Source of the DNA: Staphylococcus agnetis
Lineage (GTDB): Bacteria; Bacillota; Bacilli; Staphylococcales; Staphylococcaceae
Direction: 5' to 3'
Length of the DNA: 64,000 nucleotides
Assembly (NCBI RefSeq): GCF_002901865.1
Contig: NZ_PPQF01000056.1
Coordinates: 62,001-126,000 of the forward strand
Shown: piece by piece, positions 11,253 through 20,696 of the stretch
Layout: each line of letters starts with the position of its first letter
How positions within the stretch are numbered: the stretch's first letter is position 1
The notes under the pieces: model-generated
What the model was told of the DNA's origin: nothing
Seen by the model: only the letters and a program-made list of their open reading frames with translations
Databases searched by the model: none
Made by a program: the position numbers and the translations under genes

Positions 11253-13660
11253 CGATTGCTCAAGTCATTGTAGATGTTGACGCTAAGCGTGTAGACCGCA
11301 CGTTTGATTATCGGATACCTCATGATTTACTGTCTGTAGTGCAACCTGGGGTAAGAGTCGTCGTTCCATTTGGACCACGTAAAATTCAAGGCTATGTCAT
11401 GGCGTGCATTCCTGATGATGAAGCGGAGTATGATTTATCTAAAGTAAAAGCTATTCTTGAAGTAAAAGATATTCAGCCTGAACTCACTGAAGAATTAGTG
11501 CATCTAAGTCAATGGTTTAGTCATTATTTTATATGCAAACGTATATCTATTTTAGAAACAATGTTACCAAGTGCTATTAAAGCAAAGTATCAAAAAGTAT
11601 TTCAAATCAATGAAGGGACAGAACTTCCTGAAAGCATTTCTAAATATTTTGACCGCAATGGTCAATACACCTATCGCCAAGCACAAGCAGATCAAATGAT
11701 TCAAACATTGCGACCGTATTTGGAGAATGGACATATTTATGAAGAAACAATATTGCAGCAAGCAACTGCCAAAAAAACACAAAAAGCAGTCAAAGTTTGT
11801 GATATTGCACGTGCTGAAGCACGATTAGAGACGTTAAATAAACAACCTAAACAATATGAACTATTGGCTTTTTTACTAGATGAAAGTCACAGAGATGTCT
11901 ATTTACAAGAATTGTTGGAGATTGGCTTTTCGAATTCATCTATTAATACTTTAGTAAAACATGGTGTCATTGAAAAATATGATGCAACGATAGAACGTGA
12001 TCCATATAAAGGACGCGTGTTTGAAGCTGAATCAAAGCGTGTATTGACTGCTGAACAACAAACCACATTTGACCAACTAAAGCGTGCCACAGAAAGTCAG
12101 ACGTCTGAAACGTTTTTACTGCATGGTGTTACAGGTTCCGGGAAAACTGAAATATACCTTCAAATCATTGAAAAAGTGTTAACAGACGGTAAAACTGCAA
12201 TGATGTTGGTGCCAGAGATTGCATTAACACCTCAAATGGTGAACCGCTTTAAACGTCGATTTGGAGATGAAGTGGCAGTCCTTCATTCCGGATTGTCTAA
12301 AGGTGAGCGATACGATGAATGGCGAAAAATTAGAGATGGTCGCGCACGTGTTAGTGTTGGCGCGCGCTCTAGTGTATTTGCGCCCTTTAAAAACTTAGGA
12401 ATGATTATTATAGACGAAGAGCATGAAGCAACGTATAAACAAGAAGATTACCCGCGATACCATGCGCGCGATATTGCAGTTTGGCGTGCCGAATATCATC
12501 AATGTCCGCTCGTTCTAGGCAGTGCTACCCCAAGTCTTGAAAGTTATGCGCGTGCTGAAAAAGGCGTATACCAGCTATTGTCCATGCCATCTCGAGTCAA
12601 TCAACAGCCTTTGCCAAATATCGATATAAGTGATATGCGCGAGGAACTTGCGAATGGAAATCGCTCAATGTTTTCAGATAAGTTGAAAACAGCGATTCAA
12701 ATGAGACTCGATAACAATGAGCAAGTAGTACTGTTTTTAAACCGCCGAGGATATGCATCTTTTATGTTGTGTCGTGATTGCGGTCATGTACCACAATGTC
12801 CAAATTGTGATATTTCACTAACCTATCATAAATCATCCGATCAACTAAAATGTCATTATTGTGGGTATCAAACACAAGCGCCGTTTCAATGTCCTAGTTG
12901 CGAAAGTGAACACATTCGACAAATGGGGACGGGAACCCAAAAAGTTGAAGAATATTTAAATGAAATGTATCCTGAGGCGCGTATTATTCGAATGGATGTA
13001 GATACAACAACACAAAAAGGGAGTCATGAAAAATTACTGAAGCAATTTGGTGAAGGTAAAGGTGATATTTTACTAGGAACACAAATGATAGCGAAGGGTT
13101 TAGATTTTCCTAATATCACTTTAGTAGGTGTTTTAAATGCAGACACGCTACTTAATTTACCTGATTTTCGAGCTAGTGAACGCACATTTCAATTGTTAAC
13201 ACAAGTGGCAGGGCGTGCAGGTAGACATGAAAAAACTGGCGAAGTCATTATTCAAACGTATAATCCTGAACATTATGCAATTCAAGATGTCAAAATCGGT
13301 GATTATCTGAATTTTTATCAAAAGGAAATGAAGTATCGTCAATTGGGTCAATACCCACCGTATTATTATTTAATCAATTTTACGATTACACATCAAAATA
13401 TGAAAAAGGTGTTAGAAGCTGCCACACATATTCATCAAATATTAATTCAACATTTATCTGATAAATCCCTCATCCTAGGGCCTTCAGCAGCAGCAATTCC
13501 GAGAATAAATAATGAACATCGTTTCCAAGTGTTAGTGAAATATAAAAGTGAACCGTCACTCATACATGCGTTAACCTATTTAGATGATTTTTATCATGAA
13601 CAATTTGTAAAAGAGAAATTGTCTTTAAAAATCGATATCAATCCTTTTATGATGATGTAA
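11249..13660 (+). CDS. priA: Primosomal protein N', replication restart helicase
   Basis: 803 residues. PriA recognises stalled replication forks, unwinds the lagging arm and helps reload the replicative helicase. Domains in order: N-terminal DNA-binding domain (AQVIVDVDAKRVDRTFDYRIP), Walker A GVTGSGKTE near residue 290, Walker B DEEH, a cysteine-rich zinc module near residue 510 (CRDCGHVPQCPNCDISLTYH, then CHYCG and CPSC), and helicase motifs V and VI (QVAGRAGR). The ATG at 11249 is preferred to the GTG at 11243 because AAGGTGA is then correctly spaced; it overlaps the coaBC stop as ATGA. Confidence 0.97.
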   Translation: MTIAQVIVDVDAKRVDRTFDYRIPHDLLSVVQPGVRVVVPFGPRKIQGYVMACIPDDEAEYDLSKVKAILEVKDIQPELTEELVHLSQWFSHYFICKRISILETMLPSAIKAKYQKVFQINEGTELPESISKYFDRNGQYTYRQAQADQMIQTLRPYLENGHIYEETILQQATAKKTQKAVKVCDIARAEARLETLNKQPKQYELLAFLLDESHRDVYLQELLEIGFSNSSINTLVKHGVIEKYDATIERDPYKGRVFEAESKRVLTAEQQTTFDQLKRATESQTSETFLLHGVTGSGKTEIYLQIIEKVLTDGKTAMMLVPEIALTPQMVNRFKRRFGDEVAVLHSGLSKGERYDEWRKIRDGRARVSVGARSSVFAPFKNLGMIIIDEEHEATYKQEDYPRYHARDIAVWRAEYHQCPLVLGSATPSLESYARAEKGVYQLLSMPSRVNQQPLPNIDISDMREELANGNRSMFSDKLKTAIQMRLDNNEQVVLFLNRRGYASFMLCRDCGHVPQCPNCDISLTYHKSSDQLKCHYCGYQTQAPFQCPSCESEHIRQMGTGTQKVEEYLNEMYPEARIIRMDVDTTTQKGSHEKLLKQFGEGKGDILLGTQMIAKGLDFPNITLVGVLNADTLLNLPDFRASERTFQLLTQVAGRAGRHEKTGEVIIQTYNPEHYAIQDVKIGDYLNFYQKEMKYRQLGQYPPYYYLINFTITHQNMKKVLEAATHIHQILIQHLSDKSLILGPSAAAIPRINNEHRFQVLVKYKSEPSLIHALTYLDDFYHEQFVKEKLSLKIDINPFMMM

Positions 13661-13677
13661 ATAAGTGTGAAACTTTT

Positions 13678-13723
13678 AAAAGTGAAACATTGAAATCTAT
13701 CCGATTTCTGTTTCACTTTTTTT
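13678..13723 (+). terminator. Terminator after priA
   Basis: AAAAGTGAAAC (13678-13688) pairs with GTTTCACTTTT (13710-13720). An inner GAAATC/GATTTC extension is present and TTT follows. Confidence 0.85.
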
Positions 13724-13857
13724 ATGATAGTTTCGCATTTATTAAAAGTGATTCAACATTGTAATACAATCGTTATGTGCATATCGCATGTACGTCATCG
13801 CAATTTTATAAAATTTAAGCTATAATATAATGATGAATTTTAATAGGAGATTTGGAC

Positions 13858-14346
13858 ATGGCAATTAAAAAAATATTAACGGACACACATCCCTTAATTC
13901 GAAAAAAGGCAGCGCCTGTGACGACATTTGATCAACGTTTGACTCAAATTATTCAAGATATTGAAGATACGATGTATGCAGCAGGTGGCCAAGCGTTGAG
14001 CGCACCACAAATAGGTATACCACTTCAAATTGCGATGGTAGATATGGAACAAAACGGACTACTACAATTAATTAACCCTGAAATAGTGCGCGCATCGGAT
14101 ACGACAACAACTGAACTAGAAGGATGTTTAAGTGTGCCAAATCGTTTTGGAGAAGTGACGCGAAGTCAAATGATTACAGTAAAAAGTAAAGATATTTATG
14201 GAAGAGATGTTGAGTTAACGGCGTATGATGATATTGCACGCATGATTTTACATGAAATAGATAATCTTAATGGCGTATTATTTACTGATATTATGGATAG
14301 AGAAATTACCGAAAAAGAATTGGAGGCCTACTACGACAATGAGTAA
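13858..14346 (+). CDS. Peptide deformylase-like protein, metal ligand missing
   Basis: 162 residues. The family removes the formyl group from nascent proteins using a metal held by one Cys and two His. Here motif 2 (EGCLS, C90) is intact and Gln51 of motif 1 is kept, but motif 1 reads GQALSAPQ instead of GxGLAAPQ, and motif 3 reads HEIDN (132-136), so the second metal His of HExxH is Asn (codon AAT at 14263-14265). This predicts weak or no deformylase activity. I recall that S. aureus has an fmt-linked def paralogue thought to be inactive, with a separate functional enzyme elsewhere. Start chosen at the ATG 8 nt after AGGAG. It overlaps fmt by 8 nt. Confidence 0.9.
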   Translation: MAIKKILTDTHPLIRKKAAPVTTFDQRLTQIIQDIEDTMYAAGGQALSAPQIGIPLQIAMVDMEQNGLLQLINPEIVRASDTTTTELEGCLSVPNRFGEVTRSQMITVKSKDIYGRDVELTAYDDIARMILHEIDNLNGVLFTDIMDREITEKELEAYYDNE

Positions 14347-15271
14347 AATTATTTTTATGGGTACACCTGATTTTTCAACATCAATTTTAGAAATGTTAAT
14401 TGAAACGCATGACGTTATAGCAGTGGTGACACAACCTGATCGCCCAGTGGGTCGAAAACGTATTTTAACACCACCTCCAGTTAAGAAAGTTGCGGCGGCA
14501 CATGATTTGCTTGTATTACAACCTGAAAAACTTGCACACTCTGAAGAACTTGAGACGTTATTAAATATGGAATGTGACTTAATTGTGACAGCTGCGTTTG
14601 GTCAATTATTACCTAAAGAATTATTAACACACCCTAAATATGGTGCTGTAAATGTGCATGCTTCATTATTACCTAAGTACCGTGGTGGGGCGCCTATTCA
14701 TCAAGCAATCATAGATGGTGAAAAAGAAACAGGTGTCACAATTATGTATATGGTACAACAACTTGATGCCGGGAATATTATTTCACAGCGTGCAATACCT
14801 ATCGAAGATGAAGATAATGTGGGCACAATGCATGATAAATTAAGCGCATTAGGTACAACACTTTTACAAGAAACATTACCGAGCATTTTAAATGGTACCA
14901 ACTCAAGCGTACCTCAAGAAGCATCAAAAGTTTCATTTGCATCAAACATCCAACGTGAAGATGAATGGATTGATTGGCAACAAGAGGCACGTCAAATTTT
15001 CAATCATATCCGAGGATTATCCCCATGGCCTGTAGCGTCAACATCTTTAGAGGGGAAAACAATGAAACTGTATACAGCAGAACTCGTGCCAAATGTTTCA
15101 GGACAACCGGGTAAAATTTTGCAGACAACAAAAAAAGCGATTGTTGTAGGTACCGGTTCTGATGATAGTATTGCGTTAACAGAGATCCAATTAGCTGGTA
15201 AAAAACGCATGCCTACTGCTAATTTTTTAAGTGGTTACCAAGATGAATTGGTCGGAAAGGAACTAGGATAA
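14339..15271 (+). CDS. fmt: Methionyl-tRNA formyltransferase
   Basis: 310 residues. It formylates initiator Met-tRNA using 10-formyl-tetrahydrofolate. The N-terminus [13 protein letters not shown] and the catalytic region [30 protein letters not shown] (with its Asn and His residues) are clear. The C-terminal domain from about residue 205 binds tRNA. The start overlaps the deformylase-like gene; GGAGG lies 12 nt upstream, inside that gene. A longer in-frame ORF from 14270 lacks family similarity at its N-terminus. Confidence 0.97.
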   Translation: MSKIIFMGTPDFSTSILEMLIETHDVIAVVTQPDRPVGRKRILTPPPVKKVAAAHDLLVLQPEKLAHSEELETLLNMECDLIVTAAFGQLLPKELLTHPKYGAVNVHASLLPKYRGGAPIHQAIIDGEKETGVTIMYMVQQLDAGNIISQRAIPIEDEDNVGTMHDKLSALGTTLLQETLPSILNGTNSSVPQEASKVSFASNIQREDEWIDWQQEARQIFNHIRGLSPWPVASTSLEGKTMKLYTAELVPNVSGQPGKILQTTKKAIVVGTGSDDSIALTEIQLAGKKRMPTANFLSGYQDELVGKELG

Positions 15272-16579
15272 ATGACTTCAGTACGTGCATTAAGTCTTGA
15301 TACAATTGAAGCGGTTTTTAAAGAAGGCGCATATAGTAATTTAAAAATCAATGAAGTCTTAAACCAAGTGCAGTTAAATCCTAGTGATCGCGGTCTTTAT
15401 ACAGCACTCGTTTACGGAACCATTCAACGTAAATTAACATTGGATTACTTTTTAAAGCCATTTTTGAAAACGAAGATTAAGGGATGGGTAAGACGATTGC
15501 TATGGATGAGTATCTATCAATTTGTCTATATGGATAAAATACCTACGCATGCCATCATTAACGAGGCGGTTTCAATAGCTAAAAAGCGTGGAGGCCGACA
15601 AACAGGTAACACGGTTAATGCGATTTTAAGACGTTTGACAACTGAATCACTGCCCCAATTAAGCACCATTAAGAATGACATAGAGCGCTTATCAATTATG
15701 TATAGTATACCGGTTTGGATCATTAAACATTGGAAAACACATTATGGCATAGATACTACAGAAGCCATTGCGCAAGAAATGTTAAAACCAGTTGCGCAAA
15801 CTGTGCGAGTTAACCAAACATTGATTACCGTTAACGATGCTATGAAAGCACTTGAAAGAGAAGGATTTCATATCGAACAAGATACGGAGTTAAATGAGTG
15901 TTTACATGTTTCCAATGGGTCAGTCATACATGCGCAGCTTTTTAAAGATGGTAAAATGAGTATTCAAGATAAAAGTTCAATGTTTGTAAGTGCGATTTTA
16001 GCGCCACAACATGGCGATCTTATTTTAGATTGTTGTAGTGCACCAGGTGGTAAAGCTTGTCATACTGCAGAAATGTTGAATGGAACTGGACATGTAGAAG
16101 CGACAGATATACATCCGCATAAAATTGAGTTAATTCAACATAATATCAATAAACTGAAGTTAAATAACATCTCGACGTATGTTCACGATGCGACAGAACC
16201 TTATACAAAACAATATGACAAAATCATTGTAGACGCACCTTGTAGTGGTCTAGGCGTGTTGTGCCACAAGCCTGAGATTAAATATATGATTACAGAACAA
16301 GATGTGACATCACTAGTTGATTTACAACTTCAAATATTAGAAAATGTATCGCAACACCTCAAAGTAGGTGGCACATTGGTTTATTCCACATGTACCATAG
16401 AACAGATGGAAAATGAGAATGTAATTTATTCTTTTTTAAAGGCACATCCAGAATTTGAATTTGAAGTTTTTGAAAATCCAAAAACGAATGAACGTATTAA
16501 AACACTACAATTATTACCGCAAGATTTTAATACAGATGGCTTTTTTATTACTAAAATTAAAAGAAAGGAACATGCGTAA
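15272..16579 (+). CDS. rsmB: 16S rRNA cytosine-C5 methyltransferase RsmB
   Basis: 435 residues, starting immediately after the fmt stop. It methylates C967 of 16S rRNA (E. coli numbering) using S-adenosylmethionine. The first about 130 residues form a NusB-like RNA-binding domain ([20 protein letters not shown]). The Rossmann methyltransferase part shows the SAM loop [15 protein letters not shown], motif [10 protein letters not shown] and the catalytic cysteine motif YSTCTIE. Its stop overlaps the rlmN start by one base. Confidence 0.96.
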   Translation: MTSVRALSLDTIEAVFKEGAYSNLKINEVLNQVQLNPSDRGLYTALVYGTIQRKLTLDYFLKPFLKTKIKGWVRRLLWMSIYQFVYMDKIPTHAIINEAVSIAKKRGGRQTGNTVNAILRRLTTESLPQLSTIKNDIERLSIMYSIPVWIIKHWKTHYGIDTTEAIAQEMLKPVAQTVRVNQTLITVNDAMKALEREGFHIEQDTELNECLHVSNGSVIHAQLFKDGKMSIQDKSSMFVSAILAPQHGDLILDCCSAPGGKACHTAEMLNGTGHVEATDIHPHKIELIQHNINKLKLNNISTYVHDATEPYTKQYDKIIVDAPCSGLGVLCHKPEIKYMITEQDVTSLVDLQLQILENVSQHLKVGGTLVYSTCTIEQMENENVIYSFLKAHPEFEFEVFENPKTNERIKTLQLLPQDFNTDGFFITKIKRKEHA

Positions 16580-17673
16580 TGATCACTGCTGATAAGAAAA
16601 AGAAAAACAAGTTTTTACCTGATTTCGAAAAACAATCGATCTATTCTTTACGGTTTGATGAAATGAAACAGTGGCTTCAAGAACACGGTCAACAAAGTTT
16701 TCGCGCTAAACAAATCTTTGAATGGCTGTATGGTAAACGTGTAAATACTTTTGAAGAAATGACGAATTTATCTAAAGATTTACGCCAACTACTTGCTGAC
16801 CACTTTAGTATCACTACGTTAGAAACAGTTGTAAAACAAGAAAGTCGAGATGGCACGATTAAATTTTTATTCCAATTACAAGATGGTTACACTATTGAAA
16901 CAGTATTGATGCGCCATGATTACGGAAATTCTGTGTGTGTGACTACACAAGTAGGATGTCGAATCGGTTGTACATTTTGTGCATCTACGTTAGGCGGGCT
17001 TAAACGTAATTTGGAAGCTGGGGAAATTGTATCTCAAGTTTTAACAGTGCAAAAAGCACTAGATGAAACAAATGAACGTGTTTCATCAATTGTTATTATG
17101 GGAATTGGTGAGCCGTTTGAGAATTACGATGAAATGATGGACTTTCTTAAGATTGTCAATCACGATGAAGGCTTAAATATTGGTGCGCGCCATATTACAG
17201 TTTCAACTTCAGGGATTATTCCTAGAATCTATGATTTTGCAGATGAATCATTACAAATTAATTTTGCGGTAAGTTTGCATGCGGCGAATAATGAAATACG
17301 TTCTAAACTGATGCCAATTAACCGAGCGTATGATGTCAACAAATTAATGGAAGCGATACAATATTATCAAGAAAAGACGAACCGTCGAATTACGTTCGAA
17401 TATGGCTTATTCGGTGGAGTTAACGATCAAATTGAACATGCACGCGAACTTGCAGCATTGATTAAACCATTAAATTGCCATGTGAACTTAATTCCAGTAA
17501 ACCATGTGCCAGAACGAAATTATGTAAAAACACCTAAAGATGATATTTTTAAATTTGAAAAAGAATTAAAACGATTAGGAATCAATGCTACAATAAGACG
17601 TGAACAAGGTTCAGATATCGATGCAGCATGTGGTCAATTACGTGCAAAAGAACGTGAAGCAGAAACGAGGTAG
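16579..17673 (+). CDS. rlmN: 23S rRNA/tRNA adenine-C2 methyltransferase RlmN (radical SAM)
   Basis: 364 residues. It methylates C2 of A2503 in 23S rRNA, and tRNA A37, by radical SAM chemistry. The [4Fe-4S] motif [10 protein letters not shown] sits near residue 130, with the [14 protein letters not shown]-binding segment after it and the C-terminal catalytic Cys in DIDAACGQL. The N-terminal helical domain is slightly basic. It overlaps rsmB by one base and precedes stp by 5 nt. Confidence 0.97.
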   Translation: MITADKKKKNKFLPDFEKQSIYSLRFDEMKQWLQEHGQQSFRAKQIFEWLYGKRVNTFEEMTNLSKDLRQLLADHFSITTLETVVKQESRDGTIKFLFQLQDGYTIETVLMRHDYGNSVCVTTQVGCRIGCTFCASTLGGLKRNLEAGEIVSQVLTVQKALDETNERVSSIVIMGIGEPFENYDEMMDFLKIVNHDEGLNIGARHITVSTSGIIPRIYDFADESLQINFAVSLHAANNEIRSKLMPINRAYDVNKLMEAIQYYQEKTNRRITFEYGLFGGVNDQIEHARELAALIKPLNCHVNLIPVNHVPERNYVKTPKDDIFKFEKELKRLGINATIRREQGSDIDAACGQLRAKEREAETR

Positions 17674-17678
17674 AATCG

Positions 17679-18422
17679 ATGTTAAACGCAGAATTATTTT
17701 CAGATGCTGGTTTTTACCGAGAACAAAATGAAGACGCAGGTGGAATTTTTTACAATCAAACGGATCAACAATTGCTTGTCATTTGTGATGGTATGGGTGG
17801 TCACCAAGCTGGAGAAGTTGCATCACAATTTGTCGTTGATGCACTTCAAAAGCGTTTTGAGGAAGAAAATTATATTGAACAAGAAAACGCGGAACTGTGG
17901 TTAAAGCAAACTTTACAATCTATTAATCTTGATTTATTTCTTTTGTCAGAGAGAGAACCAGCTTATCGCGGTATGGGGACAACATGTGTATGTGCGTTAA
18001 TTTATGACCATCATATTGTTGTTGCGAATATTGGTGATTCAAGAGCATATTTGGTAAATGGTCGTTATTTTGATCAAGTGACAATTGATCATACATTTGT
18101 GAATCAACTTGTCATGTTAGGTCAAATTACACGAGAAGAAGCTTTACATCACCCTAGACGTAACATTATTACAAAAGTAATGGGAACAGACCGTCGCGTA
18201 AGTCCTGATGTTTTTACAAAACGCATTCACTTTTACCAATATTTGTTACTTAATTCTGACGGTTTAACGGATTATGTCCCTTTACAAGCCATACACGATG
18301 TACTCAATGAATCTATGACATTGACTGAGACAGGTGAGGCACTTATCGCACTTGCGCAATCTTATGAAGCTAAAGATAATACTTCTTTTGTTTTAGCAGA
18401 AATTGCAGGTGATCCTGTATGA
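17679..18422 (+). CDS. stp: PP2C-type Ser/Thr protein phosphatase
   Basis: 247 residues. It dephosphorylates targets of the partner kinase PknB. PP2C metal-binding motifs are visible: REQNEDAGG near residue 15, CDGMGGHQAGE near residue 35, GTTCVCA, IGDSRAY, and the C-terminal KDNTSFV Asp. It has AACGAGG upstream and overlaps pknB by 4 nt (ATGA), the standard phosphatase-kinase arrangement of Firmicutes. Confidence 0.97.
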   Translation: MLNAELFSDAGFYREQNEDAGGIFYNQTDQQLLVICDGMGGHQAGEVASQFVVDALQKRFEEENYIEQENAELWLKQTLQSINLDLFLLSEREPAYRGMGTTCVCALIYDHHIVVANIGDSRAYLVNGRYFDQVTIDHTFVNQLVMLGQITREEALHHPRRNIITKVMGTDRRVSPDVFTKRIHFYQYLLLNSDGLTDYVPLQAIHDVLNESMTLTETGEALIALAQSYEAKDNTSFVLAEIAGDPV

Positions 18423-20395
18423 TTGGACGCATTATAGATGAACGTTATGAATTAAAACATATCTTAGGTGGAGGCGGCATGAGCAATGTTTATGTCGCTT
18501 GGGACCGTATTTTAAAACGACAAGTTGCTGTAAAAATGATACACGTTCCGCCAAATGAAAAACATGAGACCATTGCACGTTTTGAGCGTGAAGTTCAAAA
18601 TACGACATTATTATCACATGAAAATATAGTGAGTGTGCTTGATGTTGGTGAAGAAGATGATTGCTTCTTTTTAGTGATGGAGTATATCGAAGGTCCAACA
18701 CTTTCAGATTATATTAAATCTCATGGTCAATTAGCGCCTGATAAAGCCATTAAATTTGCTGAACAAATTTTTAAAGGCATTCATCATGCGCATGAAAAAG
18801 GGATTGTACATCGAGATATTAAACCACAAAATATCATTATTGATCGTAATCAAACACTTAAGATTGTTGATTTTGGAATTGCAAAAGCATTAAGTGAAAC
18901 AGCGATGACCCAAACCAATCATGTCGTAGGTACGGTTCAATATTTATCTCCAGAGCAAGCTAAAGGTGAAAAAACGGGTGCACGCTCGGATATTTATTCT
19001 TTAGGTATTGTTTTGTATGAAATGCTTATCGGACATCCTCCCTTCAATGGTGAAACACCTGTGAGCATTGCTATTAAGCAAATTCAAGACCCAGTGCCTA
19101 ATGTATCGGATACACGGCATGATGTGCCACAAGCTTTAAGTAATGTGATATTAAAAGCAACTGAAAAAGACCAATCTAAAAGGTATGGGTCTGTTGCTGA
19201 AATGCGCCATGATTTAAGTTCGACGTTATCTGAAGCAAGAGCACATGAAACGTTGTATCAACCTAATGAAAGTGCAACGAAGACCATTACACTCGATAAA
19301 AACGCAATTAAAAACGAACCATCTCAACCAAAATCAGTTAAAGAGACAACCCAAATACCTGTAGTAACGACGACACCCCACTCTAAAGCACCAGTGAATG
19401 AAGGATATCAAAAACGTTCAAGAGGGAAGAAAATCCTTTTTGGATTGATATTCACTATTTTATTCTTCAGCTTATTTATTTTTGTAGCTGCTGCAATGAT
19501 GGGTGACAAATATAGTCAGGTGCCTGACCTACGTGGCAAAACAGAGGCTGAAGCTGAGAAAATGCTTAAAGATAATAACCTTAAGGTAGGACGTATTTCA
19601 CAAGATTATAGCGAGCACTACGCCAAAAACCATGTTATGAAAATACAACCTGACGTCGGTGAGAAAGTTGAACAAGGCACAAAAATTGACCTTGTCATTT
19701 CTAAAGGTGAACATATTGAAGTCATGCCAAATCTCATTGGACAATCCAAAGCAGATGCACAAAAGACCTTAGAAGAATTGGGCTTTAAAAATGTGCATTT
19801 TACAACTGCGTACACGCAACATGACATACCTAAAGGTAATATTGAAGGACAAAGTATTACGCCTGGTCAAAAAGTTTCAGTTTCTAAAGAACGTGTTGAA
19901 ATTACAGAGTCTCTCGGTAAACGAAAAGTTTATGTTGACGACTACACAAATAAAAAATTCTCTTCGGTGAAAAAAGAACTAGAAAATAAAGGTCTGACAG
20001 TACATGTTGAATCAGAACGTCATGATGATACGGTTAAAGAAGGGGATATCATTAATCATTCGCCACGTAAAACTGAGGTGGATGAAGGTAGTACCGTTAA
20101 CTTTATCGTATCGAAAGGTGATAAATCTAAAGATGATGAATCATCACCTGATAAAACATATTCTGAGTCATTTACGATTCCATATACGGGTAAAAATGAT
20201 AAACCTCAAAAAGTTGAGATTTTTAAAAAAGACAAAAATAGTAATGGCGCCTCACCAATCCAATCATTCACAATCACAAAAGCTACGACTCAAAGTTTGA
20301 GCTTTGTTATCGAAGAGGGTGGCGAAGCGAGTTATATTGTAAAAGTTGATGGTAAAACGGTGAAAGATGAAACAATCGCCTATGATGATATTTGA
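18419..20395 (+). CDS. pknB: PASTA-domain Ser/Thr protein kinase (PknB/PrkC/Stk1)
   Basis: 658 residues. A membrane kinase that senses cell-wall fragments or lipid II and tunes wall synthesis, metabolism and beta-lactam tolerance. The cytoplasmic kinase domain (about 10-270) has the GGGGMSNVY glycine loop, Lys39, HRDIKPQN and DFGIAK. A juxtamembrane Ser/Thr-rich linker is followed by one membrane helix (about 340-360). Three extracellular PASTA repeats start near residues 366, 434 and 502, and a Ser/Asp/Lys-rich linker leads to a beta-rich C-terminal tail. Transcribed with stp. Confidence 0.97.
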   Translation: MIGRIIDERYELKHILGGGGMSNVYVAWDRILKRQVAVKMIHVPPNEKHETIARFEREVQNTTLLSHENIVSVLDVGEEDDCFFLVMEYIEGPTLSDYIKSHGQLAPDKAIKFAEQIFKGIHHAHEKGIVHRDIKPQNIIIDRNQTLKIVDFGIAKALSETAMTQTNHVVGTVQYLSPEQAKGEKTGARSDIYSLGIVLYEMLIGHPPFNGETPVSIAIKQIQDPVPNVSDTRHDVPQALSNVILKATEKDQSKRYGSVAEMRHDLSSTLSEARAHETLYQPNESATKTITLDKNAIKNEPSQPKSVKETTQIPVVTTTPHSKAPVNEGYQKRSRGKKILFGLIFTILFFSLFIFVAAAMMGDKYSQVPDLRGKTEAEAEKMLKDNNLKVGRISQDYSEHYAKNHVMKIQPDVGEKVEQGTKIDLVISKGEHIEVMPNLIGQSKADAQKTLEELGFKNVHFTTAYTQHDIPKGNIEGQSITPGQKVSVSKERVEITESLGKRKVYVDDYTNKKFSSVKKELENKGLTVHVESERHDDTVKEGDIINHSPRKTEVDEGSTVNFIVSKGDKSKDDESSPDKTYSESFTIPYTGKNDKPQKVEIFKKDKNSNGASPIQSFTITKATTQSLSFVIEEGGEASYIVKVDGKTVKDETIAYDDI

Positions 20396-20429
20396 TATCA
20401 TGATTTCAAAAATGAGATAGTAATAATAT

Positions 20430-20477
20430 GAAAACCTTCAAAATCAACAATGATATTTGGAGGTTTTCATTATTTTA
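20430..20477 (+). terminator. Terminator after pknB
   Basis: GAAAACCTTCAAAATC (20430-20445) pairs with GATATTTGGAGGTTTTC (20452-20468), with a wobble and a bulge, followed by ATTATTTT. Confidence 0.75.
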
Positions 20478-20650
20478 GAGTATTTTAGTGTGTGCGACAT
20501 TCGGATTAATGTTTCTAATTATAATGAAGAGGATTTATCAAAGAGTAGGATTATTTCTTGTATAATACAACGTTATTTATATACATAATTGAAATGTCCT
20601 TAACCCATTGGCAGCCTCTTTTTTATTAGATTATTGAGATTGATTCACGT

Positions 20651-20656
20651 TATAAT
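20651..20656 (+). promoter_or_regulatory. Putative -10 of the P450 gene
   Basis: A perfect TATAAT lies 40 nt upstream of the GTG start. The -35 region (about 20627-20633) is a poor match. Confidence 0.4.
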
Positions 20657-20696
20657 GGGGTAGAATGAAAGAAAATGTAATACGGGGGGAAGTAAA

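Larger units (their letters stand above)
20396..20696 (+). other. Intergenic region pknB to P450
   Basis: 301 nt with no supported gene. It holds the pknB terminator at its start and a TATAAT (20651-20656) about 40 nt before the P450 start; the middle shows only short ORFs without ribosome binding sites. Confidence 0.5.

Noticed and set aside
20004-20300. 98-codon + strand ORF in another frame of pknB
   Set aside because: Overlaps the PASTA and C-terminal region, Lys-rich by frame effect, no ribosome binding site.
20490-20580. Short ORFs in the pknB-P450 gap
   Set aside because: 18 codons or so, no ribosome binding site and no terminator or promoter fit.
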